Of a DNA stretch of 64,000 bases, positions 53,551 through 62,638 are shown piece by piece. The notes under the pieces are model-generated. The model was not told the origin of the DNA. It saw nothing but the letters and a program-made list of their open reading frames with translations, and ran no database searches. The DNA is taken from assembly GCF_002934545.1 (NCBI RefSeq), contig NZ_PTJA01000004.1, positions 124,001 through 188,000 of the forward strand. Reading direction: 5' to 3'. This DNA is from Lacrimispora xylanisolvens (lineage in GTDB: Bacteria > Bacillota > Clostridia > Lachnospirales > Lachnospiraceae). A program made the translations under genes and the position numbers. How positions within the stretch are numbered: the first letter of the stretch is position 1; the number at the start of each line of letters is the position of its first letter.

Positions 53551-54471
53551 TTATGTACCAAACAATTCCTTATATGTAAACGTTACTTTTTTTATAGCTT
53601 CTCTTGCTATTTTTACTGACTTAAAATAATCTTTTGTTAGATATTTATATTGTTTTTCTGTAACCCTAAAAAAATACAATTCCTGATTTTCATCAAATAC
53701 AGCTTGCTCCTTCATATGTTCGGATAATTCATCTTGGTTATACTGGTTTACATATTGAGGTAATGTTACCATAAAGCAATAGCTATCTTTTTTGCTCTCC
53801 GAATCTCTATACCCCTCTATATTAAACCATATAAAATAATCATATTCGCCCTCTTCATTCAGCATAAAAAAAGCGTCTCTTGCATTTCCAGAATATCCAT
53901 TTTTTTTTGTCCCCATCAAAAATATATATGGAGTTTCATATCTTTGCCATAATGTGAACTGGTCCAAATCTTTATCATACTTGAAAACATAAGTAAAACT
54001 TGCGTTATCTGAAATGCAAAGTTCAGGGTTTTCATCACCATTTATATCAAAAAAGTAATAGGTATAATTATTCAGATCAAATATACCAAGGTCAACATCT
54101 ATTGAAAAAAAACCATATTCATTTAAATAAAACTCTTTTCCGGTTTGTTTTTCAATGAACACCACTTCATTTTTTAATAACCTGCCGAATTGCTTTTTAT
54201 ACAACCCATATTCTTCTACATTACCTAAATTAAATGAAACATTGAAATTTAGTTTATTATAGGCTGATTTAATTTTAGAATATGTCTCATTATTAACATA
54301 ATCTACCTTTTGATATTTAGAAATTATTATATTTTCAGTATTATTTAATGATGTTTGCAAAACAGATTGCTGTGGAGAATTATAACTCTTCCTTGAACTT
54401 GCTTGTATCATAAAAATTAGAATACTAACGATGACTATTGTAAATAACGAAGCTATAATCCGGTTTCGCAT
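53551..54471 (-). CDS. Membrane-anchored protein of the D-x-(S/N)-G-D family, member 3
   Basis: 306 residues from ATG 54469-54471 (TAGGAG 10 bases upstream; a TTG three codons earlier is too close). One membrane/signal helix (about 5-25). The mature part matches module 2 of the protein at 44617: YFFDINGDENPELCISDNASFTYVFKYD, MGTKKNGYSGNARDAFFMLNEEGEYDYF and YFFRVTEKQYKYL. It follows the cell-wall-binding effector gene by 23 bases, so it may be its immunity or partner protein; inference. Confidence 0.65.
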   Translation of the reverse strand: MRNRIIASLFTIVIVSILIFMIQASSRKSYNSPQQSVLQTSLNNTENIIISKYQKVDYVNNETYSKIKSAYNKLNFNVSFNLGNVEEYGLYKKQFGRLLKNEVVFIEKQTGKEFYLNEYGFFSIDVDLGIFDLNNYTYYFFDINGDENPELCISDNASFTYVFKYDKDLDQFTLWQRYETPYIFLMGTKKNGYSGNARDAFFMLNEEGEYDYFIWFNIEGYRDSESKKDSYCFMVTLPQYVNQYNQDELSEHMKEQAVFDENQELYFFRVTEKQYKYLTKDYFKSVKIAREAIKKVTFTYKELFGT

Positions 54472-54494
54472 ATTTGTCAAACTCCTATACTTTG

Positions 54495-55925
54495 TTATTC
54501 TAAAACAATTAATTTAACTAACTTATAATCATTTGCATTAAAATCAATTGAACTTCCATAAAACTCTACCGGTGAACCATTCATATGAGCAATTGCTATT
54601 GGACCATCATAATCCTTGTCCTTTTGAGCATTGGAGCAATTGGGATAAGCAATACCTGTCTGCAATAAACCATTCTCCACCTGAAATGAAGCTGTTATAT
54701 TTTTATTATAATTAAATATCTTATGTTTATGTCCCTTAGTTTTATCTGGATGAATATTATAAGTATGTGCCTTAAGTCCTACTGCAACGCATTCAATTGT
54801 TTTTGTGTTACCTGATAATTTATTTTCTAATACAACATCAATTCTAACATTTAGACTTTCTACACCAAAATCTTCTGCCCATAATTTCCCCTCATCAGGA
54901 TAATAGAGATCTAAAATCTTAGGACCAACCACGATTTTGTATCTTCCGTTAGTATCCTTAGCAGTCCCCTTAGTTGTGCATTGATATGAAAACCATTTAT
55001 TATTTGGATATAATTCTTTATTAACACCATTTAATTTACCTTTAATAGTATCAGGAAAAGTATACTCTCTACCACTGCCTGCGACTTCAGTAAGTACACC
55101 TTTGTCATCTGCTTCATAAGTCTTCCCGGTGTCCGGATCAGTTATGGTCTTGTTCACTGCCATAACCCCATCATCATCTACAAAATATTTCTTTCCCTTC
55201 CAATCAACTATCTTAGATGTTGCCATAGCCCCATTCTTGCCACAAAAATACCATTTTCCGTCCTTACCTTGTTTCCAGTTGTTTGTCAGCAACTCCCCTG
55301 AACTACGGAAATAATACCACGTTCCATCAATCTTCTCCCAGCCGGTTACCATATAACCACCGGCCTCCAGGCCCTTGCTTTTTTTCGATTTAAGATAGTA
55401 CTTTTTCCCGCCGATGGTCTGCCACCCCAGTGCCATATAGCCGTTTTGATCCAGATAATACCAGCGGTCCTTGTAATTCACCCACTGTCCTTTCACATAT
55501 CCATTTAGGTAATATCTCCACCTGCTGCCATCCAACTCCCATTTTCCAACTACTCCTATATTGGATTTATTCACATTGGATGAAGTCTGCATCGCTTGCA
55601 AATATGAACCATTGGTCAGACTCTGCTCCGATAAATGAAAAGTCACATTGTAATTACCTGCCTGGTCTTTGTTGATAATTGCCTGATTTGCACTTGCCAT
55701 GGCCCCCAGCATACTTAGAAAAGCCGGGTCAGCATTTGCTGGTATTATCACTGTTGGATTAGCCCCTAATACTGTCAGTATGAACTTTCCAAAATCCGGT
55801 GTAAGCTGTACATTTTCCTGGGACAGCGGCGGATGAACACCTTGTGTTTTTGCCTTCACATAGGTTGTATTTCCATACCCATTGACCTCATTCTCCATTC
55901 GGAAAGAACTTTTTTTCCCACCCAT
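54495..55925 (-). CDS. Cell-wall-binding repeat protein, candidate injected effector
   Basis: 476 residues, AAAGGAG 7 bases upstream. No signal peptide, although the protein has choline/glucan-binding type repeats (about 130-285: GKWYFCGKNGAMATSKIVDWKGKKYFVDDDG and similar YYL units). N-terminal domain about 35-120 (VQLTPDFGKFILTVLGANPTVIIPANADPAFLSML), duplicated in a pseudogene at 53321-53524. The C-terminal about 180 residues (HTYNIHPDKTKGHKHKIF) are unrecognised and may be the toxic part. Lack of a Sec signal plus wall-binding repeats, downstream of VgrG genes, suits a payload delivered by the injection system. This is inference. Confidence 0.65.
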   Translation of the reverse strand: MGGKKSSFRMENEVNGYGNTTYVKAKTQGVHPPLSQENVQLTPDFGKFILTVLGANPTVIIPANADPAFLSMLGAMASANQAIINKDQAGNYNVTFHLSEQSLTNGSYLQAMQTSSNVNKSNIGVVGKWELDGSRWRYYLNGYVKGQWVNYKDRWYYLDQNGYMALGWQTIGGKKYYLKSKKSKGLEAGGYMVTGWEKIDGTWYYFRSSGELLTNNWKQGKDGKWYFCGKNGAMATSKIVDWKGKKYFVDDDGVMAVNKTITDPDTGKTYEADDKGVLTEVAGSGREYTFPDTIKGKLNGVNKELYPNNKWFSYQCTTKGTAKDTNGRYKIVVGPKILDLYYPDEGKLWAEDFGVESLNVRIDVVLENKLSGNTKTIECVAVGLKAHTYNIHPDKTKGHKHKIFNYNKNITASFQVENGLLQTGIAYPNCSNAQKDKDYDGPIAIAHMNGSPVEFYGSSIDFNANDYKLVKLIVLE

Positions 55926-55928
55926 TTT

Positions 55929-56513
55929 TTATCTCCTTTCTGTATCACCATGCCACACGATCTGTAAATGATCCATATAATTTCCGGATAGAACTACAAG
56001 TTCTTTCTCCAGTTTAAGAGAGCGGTTCATGAACACCTCCATCGCTCCCTTGATTAAGTCAGAAAAGCACTTCTGAAGCAAATTCCAATCATCACCCAAC
56101 AGTTTACGTTTTAAATAAAATAACTCCGAAGCCTCTAATCGCAAAAATTTCTTTCGCACAATCTGCTCCACTTCCTTCATATCCATTTGGATATTTTTAT
56201 AAATCAAATGTGGGAACCAATAAACCTGGCTTTTCTGCTCATCCAGATAAAGCATCTGTGTGCTCAGTCCCAAAACAGATTCATAGCTTTCCGTATATTC
56301 ACTGCTCATCAGACGGCACAAGTAAAAATATTTGACTTCTCGCTCAGTTTCACTTTCTTGCAGGCTTGTCTGTTCCTTTACTAATAATTCCAGTTTTTCA
56401 TAAAACAGCGTTTCCATAGACGTGAGATTATTAGCTAAATAGTCACTTTTTTTCTCTATACGAACTTTTCTGTATTCTTCTATGCACTCTTCCAATTCAT
56501 TACATCGGTTCAT
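55929..56513 (-). CDS. Unknown helical protein of the injection-system operon
   Basis: 194 residues, GAGGAG 9 bases before the ATG. Predominantly alpha-helical and charged (MSSEYTESYESVLGLS, SELFYLKRKLLGDDWNLLQKCFSDLIKGAMEVF). No signal. It starts 4 bases after the stop of the DUF1795-like gene and ends 4 bases before the effector gene, a tight operon that suggests an adaptor or assembly factor. Not recognised. Confidence 0.6.
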   Translation of the reverse strand: MNRCNELEECIEEYRKVRIEKKSDYLANNLTSMETLFYEKLELLVKEQTSLQESETEREVKYFYLCRLMSSEYTESYESVLGLSTQMLYLDEQKSQVYWFPHLIYKNIQMDMKEVEQIVRKKFLRLEASELFYLKRKLLGDDWNLLQKCFSDLIKGAMEVFMNRSLKLEKELVVLSGNYMDHLQIVWHGDTERR

Positions 56514-56516
56514 TTA

Positions 56517-57089
56517 CTATAACTCCTCTTCTACCGCCTCAAAAAATTTCTCTACAATATTCTCCCAGTCGTTTTCAGCCTTTTGCATACAGCTGAACAT
56601 TCCGTGCATGACATATTTTCTCATTTTAATCAGATACACTCGATTATAACTTTGTCCGTCAAGCTGATATCCCTTATAATCAAACCATTCAAGTTCATTT
56701 CCCTGTTCGGTACGACCTTCTGACTGTCTTTTTATTACAATCGATGGATTGAGATTTTTTAATGCTGTCTGAAATTGAAGACTCATGGTCTTAATTTGCC
56801 CCTCTTCCAATACAACAGGCAATAGATTGACACATATATTTACAGTACTGTCCAGACTTGTTATAATAAACTTTGGTGCATTTACTGAAGGATATTTTAC
56901 ACGCTTGATCTCTTCTGGCATTACAATAAACTGCTCGGGAATTTGTAAATGAGCACATAAGTCCGGCAATGTTATTCTTCTGAAAGTGATCAGCTCCTCT
57001 CCTGCGTAAATTCCTGTTTCTAAAGTAGTATGTCTCTGCCGCTCCAGTTCTCTTTTTGCTTCCAGTAATTCTTCATCCAGGTAATCCAT
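56517..57089 (-). CDS. DUF1795/DcrB-fold protein, candidate Eag-type effector chaperone
   Basis: 190 residues, GGAGGGAG before the ATG. After a helical start (about 1-20), the pattern beta strands ITLPDLCAHLQIPEQFIVMPEEI, VNICVNLLPVVLEEGQIKTMSLQFQTALKNL and the ending GMFSCMQKAENDWENIVEKFFEAVEE follows the DcrB/DUF1795 layout found in Eag chaperones, which load effectors onto VgrG in T6SSs. It directly follows the second VgrG-like gene. The assignment rests on fold-level resemblance, not on a signature motif. Confidence 0.5.
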   Translation of the reverse strand: MDYLDEELLEAKRELERQRHTTLETGIYAGEELITFRRITLPDLCAHLQIPEQFIVMPEEIKRVKYPSVNAPKFIITSLDSTVNICVNLLPVVLEEGQIKTMSLQFQTALKNLNPSIVIKRQSEGRTEQGNELEWFDYKGYQLDGQSYNRVYLIKMRKYVMHGMFSCMQKAENDWENIVEKFFEAVEEEL

Positions 57090-57110
57090 ACGCTTTGTCT
57101 CCTCCCTATA

Positions 57111-58379
57111 TTATCCATGATAGATTATTAATTCTTCCGGTGTGTCAATCCGTAATGTTCTGGCTTTTATCCTTATTCCGTCATTAGCCAGAATATTTAA
57201 GTCTTTTACTGTATTAACTTCAACGGTATCATCATCAATGGACAGAGTATGGTCCCCTCCCTGTGATAAGGTCAGGCTCTCTTCTGTAAGACCTATATAA
57301 TTACCATCCTTAAATTTGATTCCCCGATCTTTGTAGCTGCGTTTTTGTGCATTTTGATTCAGGCAATGAATTACTGCACCTTCCTGCTGATCTTCTCCAA
57401 AAAAATGCAAAAGTGCACGTGCCCCTTTTTCTGGCATAGCATACATAATATTCCCAGTCTCCGGATACCATGGATAGAAATAACTTCCGGTGCTTTTTTT
57501 CTGATCAATATCCAACGCAATGCTTACCCTGTCTTCTTTTACTGATTGAATCGTTCCCCAGAAACCTAAGCCTGGGGGCTGACCACCGTATTGGGGACTA
57601 ACATGCCGGAAGGCTCTGTCTTCTAATACATACTGAAAGGTTAGATTCCCATGCTCATAAAGTCCTTTTACACCTGTAACTGTGACTTTCTTTTCCATGT
57701 ATGTCATGGTATCGCCTATTTTACAGAACTCCTTTCCTTCTACATAAAAGAGAACTCTGGATATTTTCCCGACAGGACTCATTTCTACTGTATAGCATTC
57801 CTCTGAAAACGGTGATACTTCTTTCCCATTCCTCATACCAAACCAAAGATTGGGCTTTCCAGTCTCAATATCGGAAATCACGTAACTCCCCAGGCGATCA
57901 GCCATGCGTTTTGCAAACTGCCATGGGGTCTCCTTATTGCAAATTACAGGAAAACCGATCTCTGTATCAATTTCTCTCTCTCGTATTACCTGCCCCGATT
58001 GTCCCTGCACTGTATCCCTTACGATTTCGCCATATGTTTTAGAAACATCCTGAAATGAACAACTGGAAGGTTCTCGGTCCAATAACTCAGAACCTGATTT
58101 TATTAGAAGATAGAACCGAGTCGTCTGACCTATCTCCTCAGTCTTAAATTGACTTATGTAACCACAGAAAATTCTTTGAACCGTTCCTTTTTCTGTCAGG
58201 TACAGCTGTATCTGTTTTTCACATATCTGATCATATCTCCAGCTGGTATTTCTGTTTAAAAGCCCTTCAAAATCCACAAAAGCATGTTCGTTCAACTCCC
58301 ATGAGAAATGAATTTTTTCTACCTTTAAAACAGGAATTTCAGTCTCCAGTCTTAACCTCTCATTTATTATAATTTCCAT
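57111..58379 (-). CDS. VgrG-like spike protein A
   Basis: 422 residues from ATG 58377-58379 (AAAGGAG 10 bases upstream). N-terminal gp27-like part (about 1-215) with FVDFEGLLNRN, FCGYISQFKTEE, and SSCSFQDVSKTYGEIVRDTVQGQSG, then an OB-fold gp5-like part with GRWGTIQ-type region PGLGFWGTIQSVKEDRVSIALDID...YPWYPETGNIMYAMPEKGARALLHFFGED, and a short beta-helix tail (DGNYIGLTEESLTLSQGGDHTLSIDDDTVEVN). Complete for a phage baseplate-hub/spike protein. Second of two in tandem. Confidence 0.8.
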   Translation of the reverse strand: MEIIINERLRLETEIPVLKVEKIHFSWELNEHAFVDFEGLLNRNTSWRYDQICEKQIQLYLTEKGTVQRIFCGYISQFKTEEIGQTTRFYLLIKSGSELLDREPSSCSFQDVSKTYGEIVRDTVQGQSGQVIREREIDTEIGFPVICNKETPWQFAKRMADRLGSYVISDIETGKPNLWFGMRNGKEVSPFSEECYTVEMSPVGKISRVLFYVEGKEFCKIGDTMTYMEKKVTVTGVKGLYEHGNLTFQYVLEDRAFRHVSPQYGGQPPGLGFWGTIQSVKEDRVSIALDIDQKKSTGSYFYPWYPETGNIMYAMPEKGARALLHFFGEDQQEGAVIHCLNQNAQKRSYKDRGIKFKDGNYIGLTEESLTLSQGGDHTLSIDDDTVEVNTVKDLNILANDGIRIKARTLRIDTPEELIIYHG

Positions 58380-58428
58380 GTATTCCACACTCCTTTCACT
58401 CTGCAGGGTACAAATTAAAGAGAACCTC

Positions 58429-59817
58429 TTACAACATGACCTTAGCTCCTTCCAGGGTAAGATCTCCATTCAGATTCAGGACCGAATCCCCCCGTTTTAC
58501 AGTAACTTTTTTAGGTGCCGACATGGTTATGGAGGAATTGGAACTGGTTATGCTTACGCTTCCCTCAGACCTTAAGTTCACCGATCCCTCACTAACGATA
58601 TTGATTCCATCCTCATCGGATAATTCAATAAATGTCCCATCGTTATTTGTCATTAAAATACGACCTGGGGACAGCTGTACTTCTTTGCCTTCTTTATTAC
58701 GTAAAAATTTACACTCCGGATTCTTTCTGAGCCTTGCATCACCCTCATGGTATGCACTTACCACATATGCCTCTGTTTCCCTGGATACTGGAAAATAGAG
58801 CCTGATGGTATCTCCGATTTCCGGCATACAATACCAGCCAGTTCCGTCAGGAGAAGAATATACGGTAGAAAAAGAATACCAGCACACTCCACATTTTTCT
58901 TTATTTTCATCACTCTGTATCGTTATCTGTACTTTCTCATCCTTTACTTTTACAACATTCCCAAATAGTGAAACACCAGCAATATGATCATTATCGTACA
59001 GGGGTTCCTGCAAGCCCCTGCGGGATTTCATAAAAATTGTGTGATATAGCTCATTTCCCTTTAAGCAGGAATCAATCCTCCAAATAAATAATTCGCTCCC
59101 ATCAACAATTCTTCTTTCACCCAGCTTGTGAATCTCTCTTGTTTCCAAAACAGAAGACATCGTATCTTCCGGTTGGACGGATAATCCCTGTTTTTTCTTA
59201 TTCCAGTACTCCTGCATGTCATATTGTGTCCAATATTCACCAGAAGGTTCCTCGTTCTCTCCTTTTCTATTAGGAATTCCAAAATGATACCGCTCTCCTT
59301 TGGTTGAGCAATCTGCAAAGACTACCGTATGATTCATTGACGCCAGCCTTTTAATAAATTCCCAATCCGTTTCCCCATACTGCATTATAAAACGGTTAAT
59401 TCTCTTTCCATTTCCTTCGGTCATAATCTTTGCCGCTTCTTCATATCCCTGGTTACAGGTATCAAGTAAGCTATTGTAAGTTAGCTCCTCTTCCTGAAAG
59501 CTTCTTGTATGCTTCTCATAATCCATAAGCTTGGTACCTGAGCACAGGTATATGTCTACCATGCAGCTTCCAACTACAACCTCTATGCGTAATTTTTCAA
59601 TAAGACCATAAAACAGGATAACTTCTTCATTTCCGGATATAGCATCCACCTGCACCCAGGTAAGCCGTTTTCCCAACTTCATATAATCCTCTTTTCGATC
59701 AATAGGAATACGACCTCTCATATGTACCTGTGCATGTTCATTGATCCGTTGCTTTGAGTTGTAATCCAAAATTTCTAAGTCTTCAAACGGCCGAACAACC
59801 AATCTTTCTTCTCTCAT
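58429..59817 (-). CDS. VgrG-like spike protein B
   Basis: 462 residues, AGGAGG 6 bases before the ATG. gp27-like N-terminus (about 1-230) with INEHAQVHMRGRI, FYGLIEKLRIEVVV and TYNSLLDTCNQGYEEAAKI, FIMQYGETDWEFIKRLAS; OB-fold gp5 domain (about 305-370) with SSPDGTGWYCMPEIGDTIRLYFPV; and a C-terminal beta-prism tail with SEGSVNLRSEGSVSITSSNSSITM. Together with the next gene this gives two spike paralogues in tandem, 49 bases apart, possibly forming a mixed trimer or carrying different payloads. Confidence 0.82.
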   Translation of the reverse strand: MREERLVVRPFEDLEILDYNSKQRINEHAQVHMRGRIPIDRKEDYMKLGKRLTWVQVDAISGNEEVILFYGLIEKLRIEVVVGSCMVDIYLCSGTKLMDYEKHTRSFQEEELTYNSLLDTCNQGYEEAAKIMTEGNGKRINRFIMQYGETDWEFIKRLASMNHTVVFADCSTKGERYHFGIPNRKGENEEPSGEYWTQYDMQEYWNKKKQGLSVQPEDTMSSVLETREIHKLGERRIVDGSELFIWRIDSCLKGNELYHTIFMKSRRGLQEPLYDNDHIAGVSLFGNVVKVKDEKVQITIQSDENKEKCGVCWYSFSTVYSSPDGTGWYCMPEIGDTIRLYFPVSRETEAYVVSAYHEGDARLRKNPECKFLRNKEGKEVQLSPGRILMTNNDGTFIELSDEDGINIVSEGSVNLRSEGSVSITSSNSSITMSAPKKVTVKRGDSVLNLNGDLTLEGAKVML

Positions 59818-59866
59818 TTCAATTCCTCCTTAGTATAATATCATTCATTTGTTTCTCAGTTGATTC

Positions 59867-60060
59867 CTAAGAATCGCCGAATAATTCGTCATAAGTAAAC
59901 GTTACTTCTTTTATTTTTTCGCGTGATAATTTGGCAGCTTCATAATAATCTTTTGTTAGTACATTAAATTGTTCTATTATGTATGGCTCCCCACTTCTGT
60001 CATCATGTCTTCTTGGTTTAAGGAAGCATACTTAAGTAATGAAACCATGGTGTTTTGTTG
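59867..60060 (-). pseudogene. C-terminal fragment of a D-x-(S/N)-G-D family gene
   Basis: Reads EQFNVLTKDYYEAAKLSREKIKEVTFTYDELF and a stop in one frame, matching the ends of the proteins at 53551 and 44617, and TMVSLLKYASLNQED in another frame upstream. The rest is lost. It sits right upstream of the VgrG-B gene. Confidence 0.75.
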
Positions 60061-60082
60061 CTTAAAATTATGGATCTAATTT

Positions 60083-60660
60083 TTACAATTCGTAAAATGT
60101 AGATTGTCGAACAGCAATTATATGATCATTAATAATAATGAATTTTGTTGGAATAGCTTCGTATTTATCATGAAAATTGGTTGACTTTCCAATTACGGTT
60201 ACTATAGTTCCTATAGTGTCAAGGTCTAAATCCTTTATTCCAGAATAATTATCAAGAAAATCATCTTGTTTCATTTTATCTAATGTTTCTTGATAATAAA
60301 TAAATATAGGAGTATCATATTTATCTGAAAAAGAGTCTTTGAAAGTCTTATAGCTGTACTAGATACTAAGCTGGTCTTCTGATATCTCAATTACTGAATA
60401 ATATAAGGCACCACCAGTAATATCATATTTTAAACTGTACCCAATCGTTTCTCCAACCAACCACTTTCCGTATAATGAGCGTTCTATTTTTTTTGTGATC
60501 AACTTAAATTCATGTCCATAATTCTCACTATAATTATCTATTATTATAGAAATCTGTTCGTTTTCTTTATGATAATTAATTCTGCTATTACTTCGTTATT
60601 CCATTTGAATATTACAGCAACAAAAATTAGTAGAACAATAGGTATAGTAATTTTTTTCAT
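60083..60660 (-). pseudogene. Broken secreted protein gene related to the lipoprotein at 62020
   Basis: Begins ATG 60658-60660 with a signal helix (MKKITIPIVLLIFVAVIFK), then a frameshift near residue 31 and an in-frame TAG later in the gene; the last 63 codons read MKQDDFLDNYSGIKDLDLDTIG...VIGKS. The middle stretch LYGKWLVGETIGYSL matches LYGEWLVEKKIGESY of the intact protein at 62020. Non-functional paralogue. Confidence 0.75.
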
Positions 60661-60837
60661 AAGAGAAGGCAACCTTCCTTCTTGTAATTATCACAAAATA
60701 GTTTCATTCATATATTTGATTAAACAAGCCAAGTCTTCTTCTGCATTTATTGAATTCGGATTAGATAAAAAAGAGTTATTATTAAAATGTTAATAGTTAA
60801 TTGATATTAAAAATCCTGTAACTAATTATTCAGTATC

Positions 60838-61668
60838 TTACCATTTATTAACTTTCAGGTAATGTTCTATGTCATTTACATTCAAAGTTACAAAAGATTC
60901 ACCTCCTTGATATATAATAATCACAAGCATTCCGTCTCGTAGAAAGAATGAGTTTCTAAAAAGCAGTGAGCCAATCGATTCTTCAATAGAATAGTATCCA
61001 TTTTGAATCAATTCCTCTTGTGTATATGAGCATTTAATGAGTTCATCCATTAGTTCAAATGAGGTATATTTATTTAAATCAGGTATTCCTTGCCATAGTG
61101 GCTGAGGTGGTTCTTTCACTTTACTAAGATTTTCTTGTAAATATTTTGCAAAGTCTTCATTGATTTCAACTAAATCATTAAGATAAACACGTTGCCCTGT
61201 TAACATGTCTATCGTAACATAATCATTGATGACATCAACATGATTACTATCATATGTAAAAGAATTAACAAAAGAAAGGTATCTAGTTGAATGACAAGTA
61301 ATTGTTAAATCAACCGAATCAACCTTAAAAATCTCGCCTCCTATCCAAGAAGTCAACGCTTTTATTATATTTTGATTAATTGCATCTTCTAAAGGTAATC
61401 TTTCTTCTGACATATCTTTTATTTGAGGAATCTCAAATGATAGTTTATCACTCCAATCCAAATTCTTAATATTCGACGTATCAACAAACGAAATACTATA
61501 ATAATTGGTTGGAGCCATATTATCTTGGGTTTTACTAATATTTTCCATTATTGGTTTGGTGTCATTTATTTTATTCTTAGACTTATCAGATTCACACCCT
61601 GTAAGTAAGAGCAAAAGTAAAAACATAATAAATATTGTCTTTTTATTGAAAATGTATAATTGCTCCAT
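60838..61668 (-). CDS. Lipoprotein with RsiV/DUF3298-like domain
   Basis: 276 residues from ATG 61666-61668 (AGGAGA 9 bases upstream; the longer frame upstream is a gene relic). Lipoprotein signal LLLLLTGCES. The region EDAINQNIIKALTSWI, then YVTIDMLTGQRVYLNDLVEINEDFAKYL and FFLRDGMLVIIIYQGG resembles DUF3298/RsiV-type extracellular domains, some of which bind lysozyme. It could protect the wall or bind a toxin; the role is inferred from family and context. Confidence 0.6.
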   Translation of the reverse strand: MEQLYIFNKKTIFIMFLLLLLLTGCESDKSKNKINDTKPIMENISKTQDNMAPTNYYSISFVDTSNIKNLDWSDKLSFEIPQIKDMSEERLPLEDAINQNIIKALTSWIGGEIFKVDSVDLTITCHSTRYLSFVNSFTYDSNHVDVINDYVTIDMLTGQRVYLNDLVEINEDFAKYLQENLSKVKEPPQPLWQGIPDLNKYTSFELMDELIKCSYTQEELIQNGYYSIEESIGSLLFRNSFFLRDGMLVIIIYQGGESFVTLNVNDIEHYLKVNKW

Positions 61669-61689
61669 TATAAGTACTCTCCTATTATA

Positions 61690-61862
61690 GCTATTGGGGG
61701 TATCATTCCAACATTTTGGTAATCTACCTACATCTACCCCTTTTACTAGAACTCTCCCATTTGCTACAGTCCATGATATATTGCCTACACTAATATCACT
61801 TAAGAAGAACCTACCCAACCATTCTGTGCAAACTGTTTGTTTTGCAATGCATTGAAAAACTA
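61690..61862 (-). pseudogene. Relic of a coding region upstream of the RsiV-like gene
   Basis: Open stretch with readable text in two frames (LSDISVGNISWTVANGRVLV in one, ALQNKQFAQNGWVGSS in the other), which suggests the end of a frameshifted gene of unknown identity. No start or ribosome site. The 350-base gap 61669-62019 otherwise holds only the repeat at 61905-61979. Confidence 0.45.
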
Positions 61863-61904
61863 CTATTTTCCATCTTAATTAGTCTCTGCAGTTATGGTAA
61901 TAGT

Positions 61905-61979
61905 CCTACATAATTAGACTCCGGACATAGACATGAACCGAAATAATAAATTATATTTTTCCACTATCAATTGTCGTTG
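61905..61979. repeat. Diverged copy of part of the PAAR-like gene
   Basis: About 75 bases similar to 62708-62783 inside the PAAR-like pseudogene (TTIDSGK region), out of frame. Evidence that a second PAAR-like gene once lay here. Confidence 0.7.
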
Positions 61980-62019
61980 GCTTTCCAACTACCTGCAACA
62001 ATTCTCTGCAACCGTTTTT

Positions 62020-62622
62020 TTATAATGCATGATAAAAAGCATCGTAGCCTTCAATATGCTCAATACGACGTAATTCTAAATAAGCATCTTTATAAAACAT
62101 TATTACTGACTTATCATCTTTAAGGATAAAAAAAACGTCATATCCTCTTACAGAAAAAATAGTAACATAACTTCCGATTATTCCCAATTCACTTAGCCTG
62201 GGCATATAAGGAAAATATGTCGTCTGTTCATCTAGTGGAATAATAGTTATTTTATAATTAGGATTTTCAATTTCTGTATCTTCATTATGATAGCAAAATA
62301 TAACCCTTCTTTTTGAAAACACAAAGGTCTTCCCAATAACGTCACTAACATCCTGAATATCAAGTCTGTAACTCTCACCTATTTTTTTCTCCACTAACCA
62401 TTCCCCATACAATATCTTATAACCATCGTCAGTATTATCTTTTTGAACTTCAGTTTCTGCGAAAGGATCATTTCCTTGCTGTGTTTCGCTTACCACCTTT
62501 GGGTCATTTGATTGAGAAGGAATCTTTTCTGCGGGCTTCACATCCTGACAGCCAACCAACAAAGCTGTAGTAATTATTCCGGTAAATAAACTCATTTTAA
62601 CTTGTAATGCTTTCTTATTCAT
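62020..62622 (-). CDS. Lipoprotein of unknown function
   Basis: 200 residues, AGAGGTG 5 bases before the ATG. Lipoprotein signal LLVGCQD (Cys about 25), a polar linker to about 65, then a beta-rich domain starting LYGEWLVEKKIGESYRLDIQDVSDVIGKTF and ending ELGIIGSYVTIFSVRGYDVFFILKDDKSVIMFYKDAYLELRRI. A broken relative lies at 60083. It follows the PAAR-like pseudogene, so an immunity role against the former payload is possible but unproven. Confidence 0.65.
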   Translation of the reverse strand: MNKKALQVKMSLFTGIITTALLVGCQDVKPAEKIPSQSNDPKVVSETQQGNDPFAETEVQKDNTDDGYKILYGEWLVEKKIGESYRLDIQDVSDVIGKTFVFSKRRVIFCYHNEDTEIENPNYKITIIPLDEQTTYFPYMPRLSELGIIGSYVTIFSVRGYDVFFILKDDKSVIMFYKDAYLELRRIEHIEGYDAFYHAL

Positions 62623-62638
62623 GTATTCACCTCTTTAG

